Source: Diphasiastrum complanatum (lineage: Eukaryota > Streptophyta > Lycopodiopsida > Lycopodiales > Lycopodiaceae). From it: 64,000 nt of DNA. Where the stretch lies: positions 18,554,668 through 18,618,667 of the forward strand of contig CM055111.1 of the NCBI GenBank assembly GCA_029204225.1. The letters are read 5' to 3'. Below, one piece after another: positions 9,985-20,579 of this stretch. Position 1 is the first letter of the stretch, and the number at the start of each line of letters is the position of its first letter. A program made the translations under genes and the position numbers. The notes below the pieces were generated by a model. That model was not told the origin of the DNA and did not search any database. It saw only the letters and a list, made by a program, of their open reading frames with translations.

Positions 9985-11640
9985 TAGACCAGGAAAAGAA
10001 ACTACCACAAAACTGGAATACATACCCTGTGGTGGATCTACAATCATCATAGTCACCTCCCCAATCCGCATCCATATGGTCACATAACTCAGGTAAACCC
10101 TCATGCTTCGTGTAAGCCAAGCCATAATCTAAAGTGCCTTTGACATAACGCAAAATGCCCTTAGCTGCCTTCCAATGAATTTCCGTAGGTGCTACCATAA
10201 ATTGACTTACAATACCAACAACATAGCATATATATGGTCTAGTCGTGGTAAGGTAAATCAAGCTCCCTACTAACTGCCTATACAGCATAGCATCAAATGG
10301 CTGTGACTTGTCAAGATGAGAAAGCTTTTTACCTGACTCAATAGGAGTGTTCACTGACTTGCAATCCTTCAACTTGAACCTATGTAACAACTCTCTGACA
10401 TACTTCACCTGTGCTAAACCTAGTTCATGTCCTTTTTGCCACACCTCCACTCCAAGGCAATAATGCATTAGGCTGAGATTTGTCATCTCGAATTATTTCA
10501 TGAGGTCTTTCTTGATCATGTCTATCATCTCTTGATTATTTCCCGTGATAATCAAGTCATCAACATAAAGAACAATCAAAGCAACCATATCATCAAAGCA
10601 TAAGGCATAAAGATTTGGATCAGAATGTGTTCTCACCATCCGCTTAGAATGAAAGTAGGCATCAATCCTACTATACCATGCATGTGGTGCCTGTTTAAGA
10701 CCATAAAGCGCTTTCTTCAAGCGACATACTTTATTCTCCTATCGTTTTACTACAAAGCCTTCAAGTTGATCCATGAACACCTCTTCTTCTAACTCACCAT
10801 TTAGAAAAGCAGATTTCACATCCATCTGATGCAAAGGCCAACCAAAATGTGAAGCTAAAGCAACAAGTAGACATAGAGTATTCCACTTACATACTAGCAC
10901 AAAGGTCTCCTCATAGTCGATCCCTTTACTTTGTGCATACCCTTTGATCACCAATCTTGCTTTGTGCTTTGCTGTACTTCCATCTACATGGTATTTAGTC
11001 CTGTATACCCATTTACAACCAATGGGTTTCTTGCCAACTGGTGGTTCCACTAAGTCCCATGTGTTATGCTTAGCAATTGACTCCATCTCCCCTCCCATGT
11101 CCTTGACCCAACAACCAAGGTTTGAGTATTTGTGGGCTTGACCACAATAAACAACTATATCCAACTCACACCACTATGAACTTTCTTTTTTAGCAAGAAA
11201 AAGATTGGATGTTTAGTAGCCCGCTGGAAGAGCCTGTGCTTGTGAAAGAAGTCAAGTTGCTTACCTTTATCATCATAAGTGAGTCTCAAAGGTTGTTGCC
11301 TTTGCCTTGATGTCCTCCTTGGCTTTTGATTTTCAGTAGGCTCTTCAATATCAACATCCAAAGTATCATCAAGAATGTTAGATCCAACATACACACCACC
11401 ACTTGAAGACACTTCTGGAAAGTTTACCTCATAAAAAATGACATCTCTTCCAATGACCACTTTCTTAGTTGAAGGAATCAAATATTTGTAAGCCTTGCTC
11501 ACCTCACTTTAACCAACAAAAATACCGTTTCTTGAAGATGGATCCTCCTTTGTCCTATCATCAAGAGTGATATTGATATAGCAAATGCATCCAAAAGTTA
11601 CAAATGGAAGGAAGGGTGGTAGTGACAACGGTAGATGGTG
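9985..11640 (-). pseudogene. Ty1/copia pol fragment: integrase end, RT, RNase H start
   Basis: Reading down the minus strand: FGCICYINITLDDRTKEDPS (integrase end, about 11600), IPSTKKVVIGRDVIF, then RT NTWDLVEPP, WVYRTKYHVDG, ETFVLV, HQMDVKSAFLNGELEEEVFM, KKALYGLKQAPHAWYSRID and LYVDDLIITG (YVDD near 10570). DLMK leads into MHYCLGVEVWQ, NTPIESG, RQLVGSLIYLTTTRP and the RNase H start DADWGGDYDDCRSTTGY. It stops at about 9985, before the rest of RNase H. There are only two or three breaks in 1.6 kb, so it is fairly well preserved. Its integrase tail is closely similar to that of element K, making it a candidate relative that still has an RT. Confidence 0.9.
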
Positions 11641-12025
11641 TGGGCAATAGGCATGAGAATGGATGCAGATATATGATGAGAGGTTGTTTGAAGAAGGAGA
11701 CTGATTTCCCAATGCTTGTGTTTCCCTTTTTGAAGGATCTTCGTTGTGACTGGGGTACTTCTTCTGATTGAGTCTCTTTGGATTACCCATCTACCTTCTT
11801 TAGTCTTGTCTTTCTCATATTAGACTTGTGACCTTGGCTGTCGATCTTACTGATGTTGTTGCTAGCAGCGCAACTGCTCCAGTGGATCCAAGTAGATCCA
11901 CTCTCTATCCCCCCCCCCCCCCCCCCCCCCCCCCAAAATCTGCTGGTGGGGATGTTGTTGCTGGTAACTGTTCATGCTCAGGATTGGATTGGCATGTGGA
12001 ACACGTAGTTGAAACTCGTTGAATA
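11641..12025 (-). pseudogene. Degraded gag-to-integrase join with poly-C tract
   Basis: A low-identity stretch between copia pol (below 11640) and gag (above 12030) of another element. Short open pieces on the minus strand have no clear motif. It contains the 26-base cytosine run at 11909-11934. It probably marks the deletion junction that fused two copia elements. Confidence 0.3.
11909..11934. repeat. Poly-C homopolymer, 26 bases
   Basis: An uninterrupted run of 26 C follows CTCTCTAT and precedes AAAATCTG. Such a run is unusual in this AT-rich window and is also a known weak point for sequencing and assembly. Confidence 0.95.
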
Positions 12026-12029
12026 TGTG

Positions 12030-12749
12030 ACTGGACTAAAGATTGAACAAATTTTAACTAAATCGATCTTGTCTCTGATTTGACTCCCTCTTAGGCAGAA
12101 ATTGTTTCTTGGATTTTTCTTTGTTGTTGTAGAGGGCCTGGTCAGAACCATCTTTGTGATCAAGATGTTCTCTCGCCTCGACTTCCTCTCGAATCTTGAC
12201 AATCATCTTTTCGAGGTTCATGGTAGGATCTTTCGCGAGCAGGGTCCTTGTTGTCTAGAATGATTTGGGTAAGGCTCTCAATAGGTAAGTGAGCTGCTTC
12301 TCAGTTGACACTGCATTCTCTGCTCCAGAGTTATGTAGTGATAGAAACAGATCCTTCATTTTCCTTACAAAATAAGTGAGGTCTTTCCCATCCCACTATA
12401 GATTTGTCAACTGATCTTCCAGCATCATGATTTGACTTCTTGATTTCGTTTGAAATTTTGTGAGTAGTGCATCTCACATCTCCTTAGCTTTGGAGAGTGT
12501 AGCCAGGTCAAGTGTGAGACTATCTTCGATGGATGAAGATAGCAAGGCTACTGCCTTGTCATTTTTGTCCCTCCACTCACGTAGATCTTTGTTTGATGTC
12601 GTAGGCATCTCTTTTGTGCCATCCACCTAGGGGAATAAACCTTCACCCTTGAGTATCAATGATGTTTTAACTTTCCAAGCTAGAAAGTTAGATCCTGAAG
12701 AATCAATAATTGTACAGATCTTGTTTTGTATGCTGCTGATTGAAGCCAT
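12030..12749 (-). pseudogene. Copia C-type gag (second element)
   Basis: ATG at 12749 gives MASISSIQNK, then GSNFLAWKVKTSLIL, LREWRDKNDKAVALLSSSI, LTKFQTKSRSQIMMLEDQL, MKDLFLSLHNSG, LLRALPKSF and MIVKIREEVEAREHLDHKDG. This is a full-length plant copia gag up to the basic region before the knuckle. Stops (LFP*VDG, AKEM*DAL, NL*WDGK, SF*TT) all match CAG-to-TAG or TGG-to-TGA changes. Its close paralog is at 31640-32317. Confidence 0.85.
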
Positions 12750-12850
12750 TGCTTCTGAAGTCTGTTATGTTGTTGATGGTTGTTTGTCTGAATGCTTGGC
12801 CTCCTGGATCTTGATCGCTTCTTGGCTATGTTAGATTATGACAATATAGA

Positions 12851-12863
12851 GGCTCTGATACCA
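12851..12863 (-). other. Primer-binding site, tRNA-iMet type
   Basis: On the minus strand TGGTATCAGAGCC lies one base after the LTR end (…CCATCA) and upstream of gag. Confidence 0.9.
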
Positions 12864-12864
12864 C

Positions 12865-13750
12865 TGATGGAAGAGATTTAATGAGCCGCAAACAATTCAA
12901 TGTGATTCGGATGGAGTTCAGATGCGATCGCTAGTCACTGCCAGCTGAATCACTCCTACAGTCCTCCATAATGTAGTCAGGCACTATTGATCTACGTTTA
13001 TAAATTAATGTAGCATTCAACAAAGTTTCAACCAAGGTGCGGAATTAAATGAATGAATAACAGACATATGAATAACAGCAGATACATTTGCATGTGCACA
13101 TTGGCTACAAGATCATCTATTGATTTTTCTCTGATTCTTCAAGCACTGCATGCAGATCCACGCAGTGCATTGGTGTGAGAAAAATACAGTTCTCTCATGA
13201 GTGGATGTTTCGCTTACTAGCGGACTTGTGGATCTCTGTGGATCCTGATCACGGGAACTTGTCTCACACGCAGACGGACTTTTGTTTTGTATTTTTTGTC
13301 TTGATTGCTTACTAGCATCAGACTACTTCATACATCTTTGTATATCTATATATGCTCTCTCTATCAAGTATCATCCAGTAAGTATATAGTCGCTTTGTAT
13401 AACCTTTTAGATTAGAGTAATTAGATCTACAACTAATCAGAAAATTACAAGAGTGGCGGATTAGCCACGAATTAGAGTGTATCTGCTGATGTCATGCCAT
13501 CAGATCAAACATCTATACTTCTGGGTACTTGTGTGACCTTGCTGGTCCTTCATAGAGCGTGAGGGCTGAAAAGGTTTTGCGACGTTTCGTCTCCGTCATC
13601 TGACATTCTCATGCTGGACCGCAAAAGATTCTCATTCGTGAATCTTTCGTGCTTCGTGTCTCTTGACTTTTGTGTTTGCAAACATTTTCTCAGGCAGAGG
13701 GATGAAAGCTAGCAAAGCTTTGTAAATAGAAATGTTTTGTTTTTTGAGCA
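12865..13750 (-). repeat. LTR C-type, 5' LTR of the 12-kb gag element
   Basis: 886 bases on the minus strand from TGCTCAAAAAACAAAAC to CCATCA. It is homologous throughout to the LTRs of element C (883 and 894 bases), sharing the CTCGCTTACTAGCGGACTT block and the block around 12890-13050. It is inserted into cassette copy 2 (13768 onward). No 3' LTR of this element was found. Confidence 0.8.
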
Positions 13751-13767
13751 CATTCACAGGAAATTGC

Positions 13768-14075
13768 TCAAACATGAGATAAAACAAGTAAAGTAAACTT
13801 GAACAACACTTTCTTGTTGTTCCTTTGACCTTACTTGAGTCTTTAAACACCTAACAAAACATATCTAAGTTATCTTTTCCACTTGGCTTCTCTTTGATGC
13901 TCTTGACTAGTTCCGAATTGACACCTTTCGTTTTGTGTTATTGAAGCCCTTCAAGATAAACCTCTTGATCTTGCTCTTGACAGTAAAAGCCCTTGACGAA
14001 GACCTCTTTTCTAGATCCATTATTTGCCTCCATTCCATGAAAGCCACCATCCACTTTCATAGCCTCATCTACACG
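13768..14075 (-). pseudogene. Second copy of the RT-replacing cassette (partial)
   Basis: On the minus strand it aligns with 23050-23390 of element K for about 300 bases with no indel in the segments I compared base by base. Translated in the same frame it keeps NGSRK, QDQEV, ELVKSIK, DSSKVK and SSLLYLFYLMFEQF, interrupted by one TAA and one TAG. LTR C-type was inserted at its downstream end. Function unknown. The shared frame is the main evidence that the cassette once coded. Confidence 0.65.
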
Positions 14076-14099
14076 AAAGATGAACCAAAGCATGTGAGT

Positions 14100-15300
14100 A
14101 AATGTAAGGATTGCCTAGTGAAGATCTGACTAGATCCTGTTGCATGCAACCAAAAGGACACCTATGGAGAAAAACCACCCAACCAACAGGAAATGTTATC
14201 ATCAGTTTACTATTCTTATGAGAAATCCCTCGTTTTTTTATAGTCCTACCGAAGCAGTTGAAAGATCATTGCAAATGTCTTGTGGAGACCAATTGCCACC
14301 TACAATGGCTGATCAACCAAACAAAGACCTAAGAAGCAGGTGAAGCAGCTAGAAGAACTAAAGAGGAAGATCCAAAGCTGAGGAGGAAAGGGCAAAAACT
14401 TAAGCAATAGATGAGTCAGATCAATTTTGATGAAAAGAAACTCTTTGGAGCAATGATAGTGGAATCCCCTCCTTCGAAGCCCAAAGAGATCCAAAAGTAA
14501 CGGATAAAAAAAAAGAGTTGCAGAAAAGAAAGATGAAGACAACCGTGAACCTACAAAATAAAACAAGCTCCTCACCCAACAAGTGGTGGTCAAAGCTCGA
14601 CATTCTAAGGGTCCAAGGCTGCAACTGTAGAACTATCAGTTCCTTCATCCTTTCACCAAGCCTTCATCATGTTTTCTTACCATTATCAAATCGTCCATCC
14701 AAATCTGTTCCTACCACCAATTTTTTATGAGTCCATCCCCTTGAGACTGATAATCAAAGTTTGTACAACCTGTAGATTGAAGGTTTTCCTTGAGACTGAA
14801 ACTTCAACTGAGAGAAGAACCATAGAAACACCCAGAAGCGAATGGAGGATACAGACCTCCCAAAAGATAGAATCTACGATGAAACCAAAGATGAAACCGT
14901 TAATGGCAGATACAAGTGACAAAACAAAGAGACACATGGAAAGCACTCGAGCATGCAAGTTGTGAAGTTGATGAGAGCTCTCCACTTTGAGAATGTCAAC
15001 CACCCATAGCAATAAGACATTCTAATCCAATTGCGGCAATTTGTGAAAAATATTTTTGTGATAAAGACTAGCACTTGGTTTTATGTAAGCGAACGAGAAT
15101 CTACGTTTGTCCAAGTGACGATCGAAGATGCCAATGCAAAGCAGAGCGACATCATCCAATATGAGTTGCAGTGGTCCTGCAACACATTAGGGGTGAGATG
15201 ATGTTGGCTGATTTTGACGAATCCCCAAGATATTTGGACAAAGCATCTCAAGAGCACCTCTCACCTTAGACCGAGGAGGTCTCTGAGAAGACGAGACTAA
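14100..15300 (+). pseudogene. Unidentified element-internal region upstream of LTR G
   Basis: Patches of coding look on the plus strand: a Lys/Glu-rich coiled-coil-like stretch at 14330-14560 (KELQKRKMK) and, at about 15115-15300, EDANAKQSDIIQYELQW leading to PRYLDKA. The last patch recurs on the minus strand at 64000-63848, where it ends in a stop just before LTR G. It is therefore the 3' end of the internal coding region of the element that owns LTR G. A 23-base insertion (CTCACCTTAGACCGAGGAGGT region, about 15260-15283) is present here and absent from the other copy. No domain is recognised. Confidence 0.45.
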
Positions 15301-15982
15301 TGAAGACTGAGAGCCGAGGAATACTAGTTAGTAACGACAAGTAAGAACTGTGTAAGCCTCATGGTGAATCTTGGAAGATGGAATGACCATGTAGGGACTA
15401 GTATTTCTAGGCAAATGTATTAAATGCAAGTAGACCCCTTTTAAAGAAAGTAGAGTGAGCCACCTTTTGATGGTGATCTCTAGTGGAGAGCATTATTCCA
15501 CTTGTAAATTGTGAAATGTGGAAATTCGACTAGGATGCCACCTAAGGAGCTCTCTTGCTTATTTAAGAGACTCCCTCTTTGTGAAGAGGAGCTTTTTGTG
15601 AATTGTATCAACTCCATGCTGAAATGAGAAGAGCCTTCACGAGTTTGGTGCATCTATTGAGCTTCTTGATCATGTTTGTTTCTTGAGTGATGCATTTATG
15701 ATCTTGCCCTTCCCTCCTTTTGTGTGTGGTTGTGGACTGTAGAGTGGATTAGATTTGCTGCTTTCCTAGATTGGATTAGTTTCTTTTCATGTTTGTGGAT
15801 TAATGTAGGAATCAGCATTCAGGTAAACTAGATAGGCTGAATTTGTGGTGTAGTTCTTGCATATCTCTTTACAATCCAGTTCTTGATGTTCTTGGGATGT
15901 TCAAGAATCAAAAGGCTGGTTGGTTTCTTGATTCTTGGACTTCTAAAATGCTATAGATTAGTTCTTGTTTCTTGTTTTGTCA
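15301..15982 (+). repeat. LTR G, plus orientation
   Basis: 682 bases from TGAAGACTGAG to TTGTTTTGTCA, preceded by the purine-rich GAGAAGACGAGAC. A TATA-like TATTTAAGAG lies near 15558-15567. The minus-strand copy at 63166-63847 has exactly the same 682-base length and the same TG/CA ends. Both follow the same internal coding end, so both appear to be 3' LTRs. Confidence 0.7.
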
Positions 15983-16112
15983 AAATTTTTGCATGAATGA
16001 TGTGGTGCCAAAACATTATATTGATTGATTTAAAAAAAAGTACATTGATGAGAGAATAGATTCTCCCTTCATACATTGCCTTCTACAAGGCCTCACATTT
16101 AATTTAAAAACT

Positions 16113-16283
16113 CTACTCATCACCACTTCCTCCCTCCTCGCTTCCTTCGTCTTGTAGGTGTACGTTGGTGTCCACATCTTCAAACTCCCCTTCGCTCTCA
16201 TTCATGTTCTCTTCCACATTTGGCTCCTCAATATTTTTCACATTTTTGTCCACATCACGAACGCTTGAAGTTGTAGAGCCTCT
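16113..16283 (-). CDS. Terminal exon encoding a Glu/Asp-rich tail (copy 1)
   Basis: On the minus strand an acceptor CTATTTTGTAG is followed by 56 codons starting RGSTTSSVRDV and ending EEGGSGDE plus TAG. The peptide is strongly acidic with repeated VEEN/VxxN units. The copy at 39840-40010 has the same acceptor, the same 171-base length and the same stop. The similarity runs about 130 bases past the stop, into probable 3' untranslated sequence, ending near 15985 where LTR G abuts. The gene is unknown and upstream exons are not seen because a (GA)n run follows. Confidence 0.5.
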   Translation of the reverse strand, partial: RGSTTSSVRDVDKNVKNIEEPNVEENMNESEGEFEDVDTNVHLQDEGSEEGGSGDE

Positions 16284-16310
16284 CTACAAAATAGAATCAA
16301 AGATTCAATT

Positions 16311-16313
<3 letters not shown>

Positions 16314-16399
<86 letters not shown>
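16314..16399. repeat. (GA)n microsatellite, ~86 bases
   Basis: An uninterrupted AG dinucleotide run. Open frames on both strands here read only poly-(Arg-Glu) or poly-(Leu-Ser) and are artefacts. Confidence 0.98.
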
Positions 16400-16401
<2 letters not shown>

Positions 16402-16426
16402 CATCTAACATTTTCAAATTTTGCAG

Positions 16427-17440
16427 AAGAAGGAACATAAGTTGGTTTCAAGGAAAAGAGTTGCAAGAGAGATCGAGAATATTATTGATAGGATAAATCA
16501 CATGAATATTGATTTTGGATCATCATTGACCTTAGATGATGCTCTTGTTGATGATGACCCTTTGCATGATATAATTAGTTCATCAATGCCTTGTGATTCA
16601 ATCCATGTCTCCAAATCTCTAGAACATTCTTACCACCCAACCACACCTATCCTAGATGTTGCACATGAGTCCTCCATGATACTCCACGTGGATTCCACAA
16701 ACTTGACCACCCTTTAAAAAGGAGAACACGTCTTGGATGTACTATGACTAGTTTGAAAGATAATTGCAAATTTCTACGCACTGTTGATGTGTCAAAAGAC
16801 ATTCTAGGTGCTTTGTCTGATCTTCCTCTTCCACCTAGCTTGCAACCATTAGTAAAAACTTTCATTAGAAGTAGATATTCGTGTTGGCCACTCCAATCAC
16901 CATTACCATTAAATGGAACACCATCTACGTATTGGGGTCGAATGTACAGGATCATGCCTAGTGAACACTTTCTTGAGGCTGGTTTGGGCCTTTTTGCATT
17001 AAGTAGTATTGAGGTCCCTCTAAATAGTGTTATGACATTGATGCCATATGCAGGACATCAATACAATTGGGGTGATTGGCATGCTTTGTGTCATCACCAA
17101 TGGAGGATGCAAGTATATGGCTTGAATTGAAATGCTTGTTCTTTAGAGGAGCAACGCATGCAAGGAGGCAACATCTCAAGGGCAAATCGTACATACATTG
17201 ATGGACGCCCAGATGTGCATGGAAACATTGTTGCATATATAAATAGTTCCATTGGCCACCCTCTATTGACAAATTGTGATTTTGAAGAATGCACCAATGG
17301 AAATTAAGAATGTTTTACTAGGAATGTAAAGGGCACTTATGTAATGGTCTGTGCCACTAGATCTATTAGGTTTGGGGAGGAATTGTTCATTAAGTATAGT
17401 TTCAACCACCCTCTACCCAAATGTTTGCAAAAGATAATAA
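16427..17440 (+). pseudogene. SET-domain protein pseudogene, main exon
   Basis: An acceptor TTTTGCAG precedes the exon. The start is basic (HKLVSRKRVAREIE), followed by a low-complexity linker, a frameshift near 16705 and then a recognisable SET domain. The motifs seen are EAGLGLFALSSIEVPLNS (β-strand start), MPYAGHQYNWGDWHAL, ANRTYIDGRPDVHGNIVAYI, NSSIGHPLLTNC (equivalent of the NHxxxPN motif) and VMVCATRSIRFGEELFIKYSF (GEEL plus the catalytic Tyr). Active SET proteins transfer methyl groups from S-adenosylmethionine to lysine. Here stops (GLN*NAC, NGN*ECF) and the frameshift inactivate it. It could be a duplicated host gene or a gene carried by a mobile element. Confidence 0.7.
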
Positions 17441-17815
17441 GTCAAATGTGAAGATTTAAATTTTGTTGATATGCAGAGATGTATAATCCATCCATCTTGT
17501 ATTTGGTTTGTGTCATTAAATATGTCAAATGTTAGGAGCATTATTCGCCATTTACCTAGATGTTTACATAAGATAATAAGTGAAAGCTAATGAATGTGAA
17601 ATCCATAAATATGTAAATATGTAGAAGCGTGCAATTCTTTGAGTTCATTGAATATTAACAAGTTGAAAAGAAAAATGGTCTATTAGATACATTGGTATGT
17701 TCATACTTTTTAAACAAAGAGGTAATTTATATTCATATGCAACATTTATCAAGTATTGGAAGGAAATGTTTATCAAGCATTGTTTCAACCTACTTCTTGT
17801 TATTTTGGTATATAG

Positions 17816-18920
17816 GATTCTTCATCCTCATTTAGCGTTGGAGACAATAATCCTTGTAATGGTCAACGTAGACAACGAATGCAATACAACGGTCCTCATA
17901 TAAAGCAATTACCTCGTCGTCTACGTCAAGGCTTAAAAGAGATGGTGGAAATTGATGAGCACATCAATCAAGAGATTAATGCATCTGAATCTAGCTCATC
18001 TAGATCTACTTCTTCACAAACAAGTTCCAATGATGAAAATGAGCTTCCAATGGTCAAGTTAAATGGAGCACTAAGAAATATATATGGCTTACATCCTCAA
18101 TATCGGAGTATTGTAGAAAACTATCTGCAAACTAATTCTCTCCAGCCTGGGTTTCGATTAAGGGAAACTATGGAATATGTTTTAAAGTACGAGCAACGAG
18201 AACAAAGGCTTAAGTAAGAAAAGAAGAACAATCTAGGTGGTTTGAGAAAATGAAGATGCGAATTCAGAACTTAGTGAGTGTATATACTAAAGCATTAACA
18301 GATGGACAATGGGAATGAAAGGGAAGAAACTTATGAAGATGAAGATGATCCCAACAATGAGTCTAATGAGCAAAGTGACAACGACGAAGCGGATGAGCGA
18401 AGCAAGGACAATGATTTGGATGAGCAAAGTGACAATGAAAGTCAAGTCCCAAGTCTAGATATAGTTGCAGACAAAGAATTCCAATTCAAGATTCGGACCA
18501 AGTTGCAACAGCAGATGGTAAAAATCAGGATTCACATGAAAGTCGAGATTTAGATCAGGATGTGAAGATAATTGAACATCCTTTTGAGTTTAACTTCAAC
18601 CATCAAAGTCCGGAACTTGACCTACATCGTTGCATTAATCTGGTGAATGATCAAGCAACTATGGGTCATCAAAATGAGAAGATTGTTATGCTCAAAGAAA
18701 GTCGATCAAGGCATTCACCAAAATTTTAGAATGAGGACTATATGGAACCGATATTCCATGGCTTGGACTTGAGTGGCTATTTAAAGGATCTGTGATCTGC
18801 GAACCAATCCAATTTGATTTGGGAGCCTTTGAGAATATTTTTATTTTTGACAACAATCTAATGGAGTATGAGGTATTCAACAAGGATATTGTCCACAATG
18901 AAGAGATTTCATTTTTCCAT
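17816..18920 (+). pseudogene. Downstream exons of the SET pseudogene: Ser-rich and acidic tail
   Basis: An acceptor TATATAG precedes DSSSSFSVGDNN, then RRQRMQYNG, a Ser-rich stretch (SESSSSRSTSSQTSS) and RNIYGLHPQYRSIVENYLQ with a charged helix ending at 18217. After a frameshift the frame continues SRWFEKMKMRIQNLVSVYTK, then a Asp/Glu/Asn-rich tail (18302-18480) and a degraded end to about 18920. No known domain. Assigned to the same pseudogene because strand and spacing fit. The link is inferred. Confidence 0.4.
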
Positions 18921-19049
18921 ATAATCTAACTTGTATCAATACCTTGGATTATTGTTCAATGCCTCATAACTTCAGTTGGAGAACCCTATTCCTAGAGATT
19001 CTCTAGAACTCAAAAGCCAATATGTAATTCACGTGCATATTTAGCATGT

Positions 19050-19329
19050 ATGGATGTGAATAATTATTGGGAATATTCTCTCAGTCAACCAATACTCTAT
19101 AGGAAGCTGATTTTAAAATATGCCATCAATCTATATCAGTTTCTTTGGAGAAGTTTGCATTGCTCAATCGATACTAACTCAGTGAATCTTTCATTCAATA
19201 ATGTCAACAATGATTGTTCATCAATGGTTATTTGGAATAATCGAAACATCAAATCCTTGGTTCAACTTTGGAATGTATTTTCACTATTTGGGATTGATGC
19301 TTCAACGATTTATATGGGCAACTGCAAAT
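19050..19329 (+). pseudogene. Unidentified ORF split by element K (5' part)
   Basis: The frame opens at 19050 and ends two codons inside the LTR of element K. If the element and one copy of the CAAAT target duplication are removed, the frame continues from 24787 to about 25019. The part after the insertion contains PPVNEVLTKFEEIYF and YERIVQAI, faintly like the pre-RT region of Ty3/gypsy pol (elements with a PPEL...F..VF motif). Support is weak. Confidence 0.3.
19325..19329 (+). repeat. Target-site duplication CAAAT, left
   Basis: CAAAT immediately precedes the TG of the 5' LTR and is repeated at 24782-24786 after the CA of the 3' LTR. Confidence 0.9.
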
Positions 19330-19979
19330 TGTGAAAGATTCAACTAGTTTCATCACATTTTGCAATATTTCCATATTTGGCATATTGAGGCCAAAACTTG
19401 TTTTAGACTTAGAGGTTGACTTTTCAAAGTTCATTAGTCTAAATTTCATTCGAATAAACACTTTTTGAAAGTGTGGGAAAGATAGAATGCGAGTTTGAGT
19501 AGATTGAATTTGAATAAGTTGGGTACATTGAATCTAGACCCAAAATTGGTAGGGTTAGCATTTTGGTGGGAAAGCCAAGTAGCCAAATAGGGTTTGGACC
19601 TGTTATAAAAGGATGTAAATCATGGAGAGAGTCATCTTCTCTCTTCTCTATCTCATTTCATGCTTATACATGGTTCTCTTGGGTTCTACTATCCATTGGT
19701 GCACTATCTTGGTGATTGCTTGCAATTCTATGTGTAGAATGATCTATATTTGTTATTTTTGGATTCACACGTGTGAAATATAGTAGCTTGCTGGTTTTGT
19801 ACGGACAAAAATAGTACATAATCATTTCATTCAAGTTTGATCAAGTTCTATTAGTGTTTGCATATCAAATTGTGTGTAGATGCTGATTTTTTTACATTGG
19901 TGAAATTGGTAGTGTATTTCTCTTTCTAACCAAAGATCATTCAAGTAGATTGGATCTTAAGGATCTGAAATCTTTCACA
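19330..19979 (+). repeat. 5' LTR of element K
   Basis: 650 bases with inverted termini TGTGAAAGAT and ATCTTTCACA. The TATA box TATAAAA is at 19604-19610, in a context (TGTTATAAAAGGATG) conserved in the 3' LTR. The LTR of family D has the same type of ends, showing related lineages. Confidence 0.95.
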
Positions 19980-19991
19980 TGCTATCAGAGC
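19980..19991 (+). other. Primer-binding site of element K, variant
   Basis: TGCTATCAGAGC directly follows the 5' LTR, with one mismatch to the usual tRNA-iMet complement (TGGTATCAGAGC). Confidence 0.85.
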
Positions 19992-20579
19992 TTGTGTTTT
20001 AGGTTATGATGGAGGAAATGAGATCTATCAATGATTTGGTGAAGAGATCAAGTCTAGAGCATGCTAGAGAGGATTCTACACCAAAATCAGATTTTTTGCT
20101 TTTGTAGATTGGATCTTTTGTAGATCAAAACACTAAATAGGTCAATGTACTTGTTCAATTCTGATTTTTGAATTCACATACTAGATTTGGCCAATTTTTG
20201 GATCAATGGTTCAGCCTAAGTGGTGGCTTATAGATTGCATATCAAATCTTCAGCATTTGCATGTAGATTTGAAATAGTCAATTTTTTGTGATTTTGTCAA
20301 AACCCTAATTTTGATTGGATCTCTAGATAGTGAGGTTGCTGGACTTCATTTGAGTGTGTTTCAATCTTAGGAAGTGTCAAAAGTCATTAGATTGAGGATA
20401 TATCATAGGTTGATCAAGATTCAATGATTCTGTGTGTTGAATTGCTTGGATAAGTGCTAGAAGAGAATTTGTGAGATAGTTTCAAATCTTGGTGATTTCT
20501 TTTGAAAGCATTTGTTGTTGTTCAAAGGAGTGCTTTGTGCATTGAAGCAGGTTGAAAGAGAAGATCAGGTCATTGCTAC

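Noticed and set aside
16238-16496. Open frames of poly-(Leu-Ser) and poly-(Arg-Glu)
   Set aside because: They are translations of the (GA)n microsatellite; no independent coding evidence.
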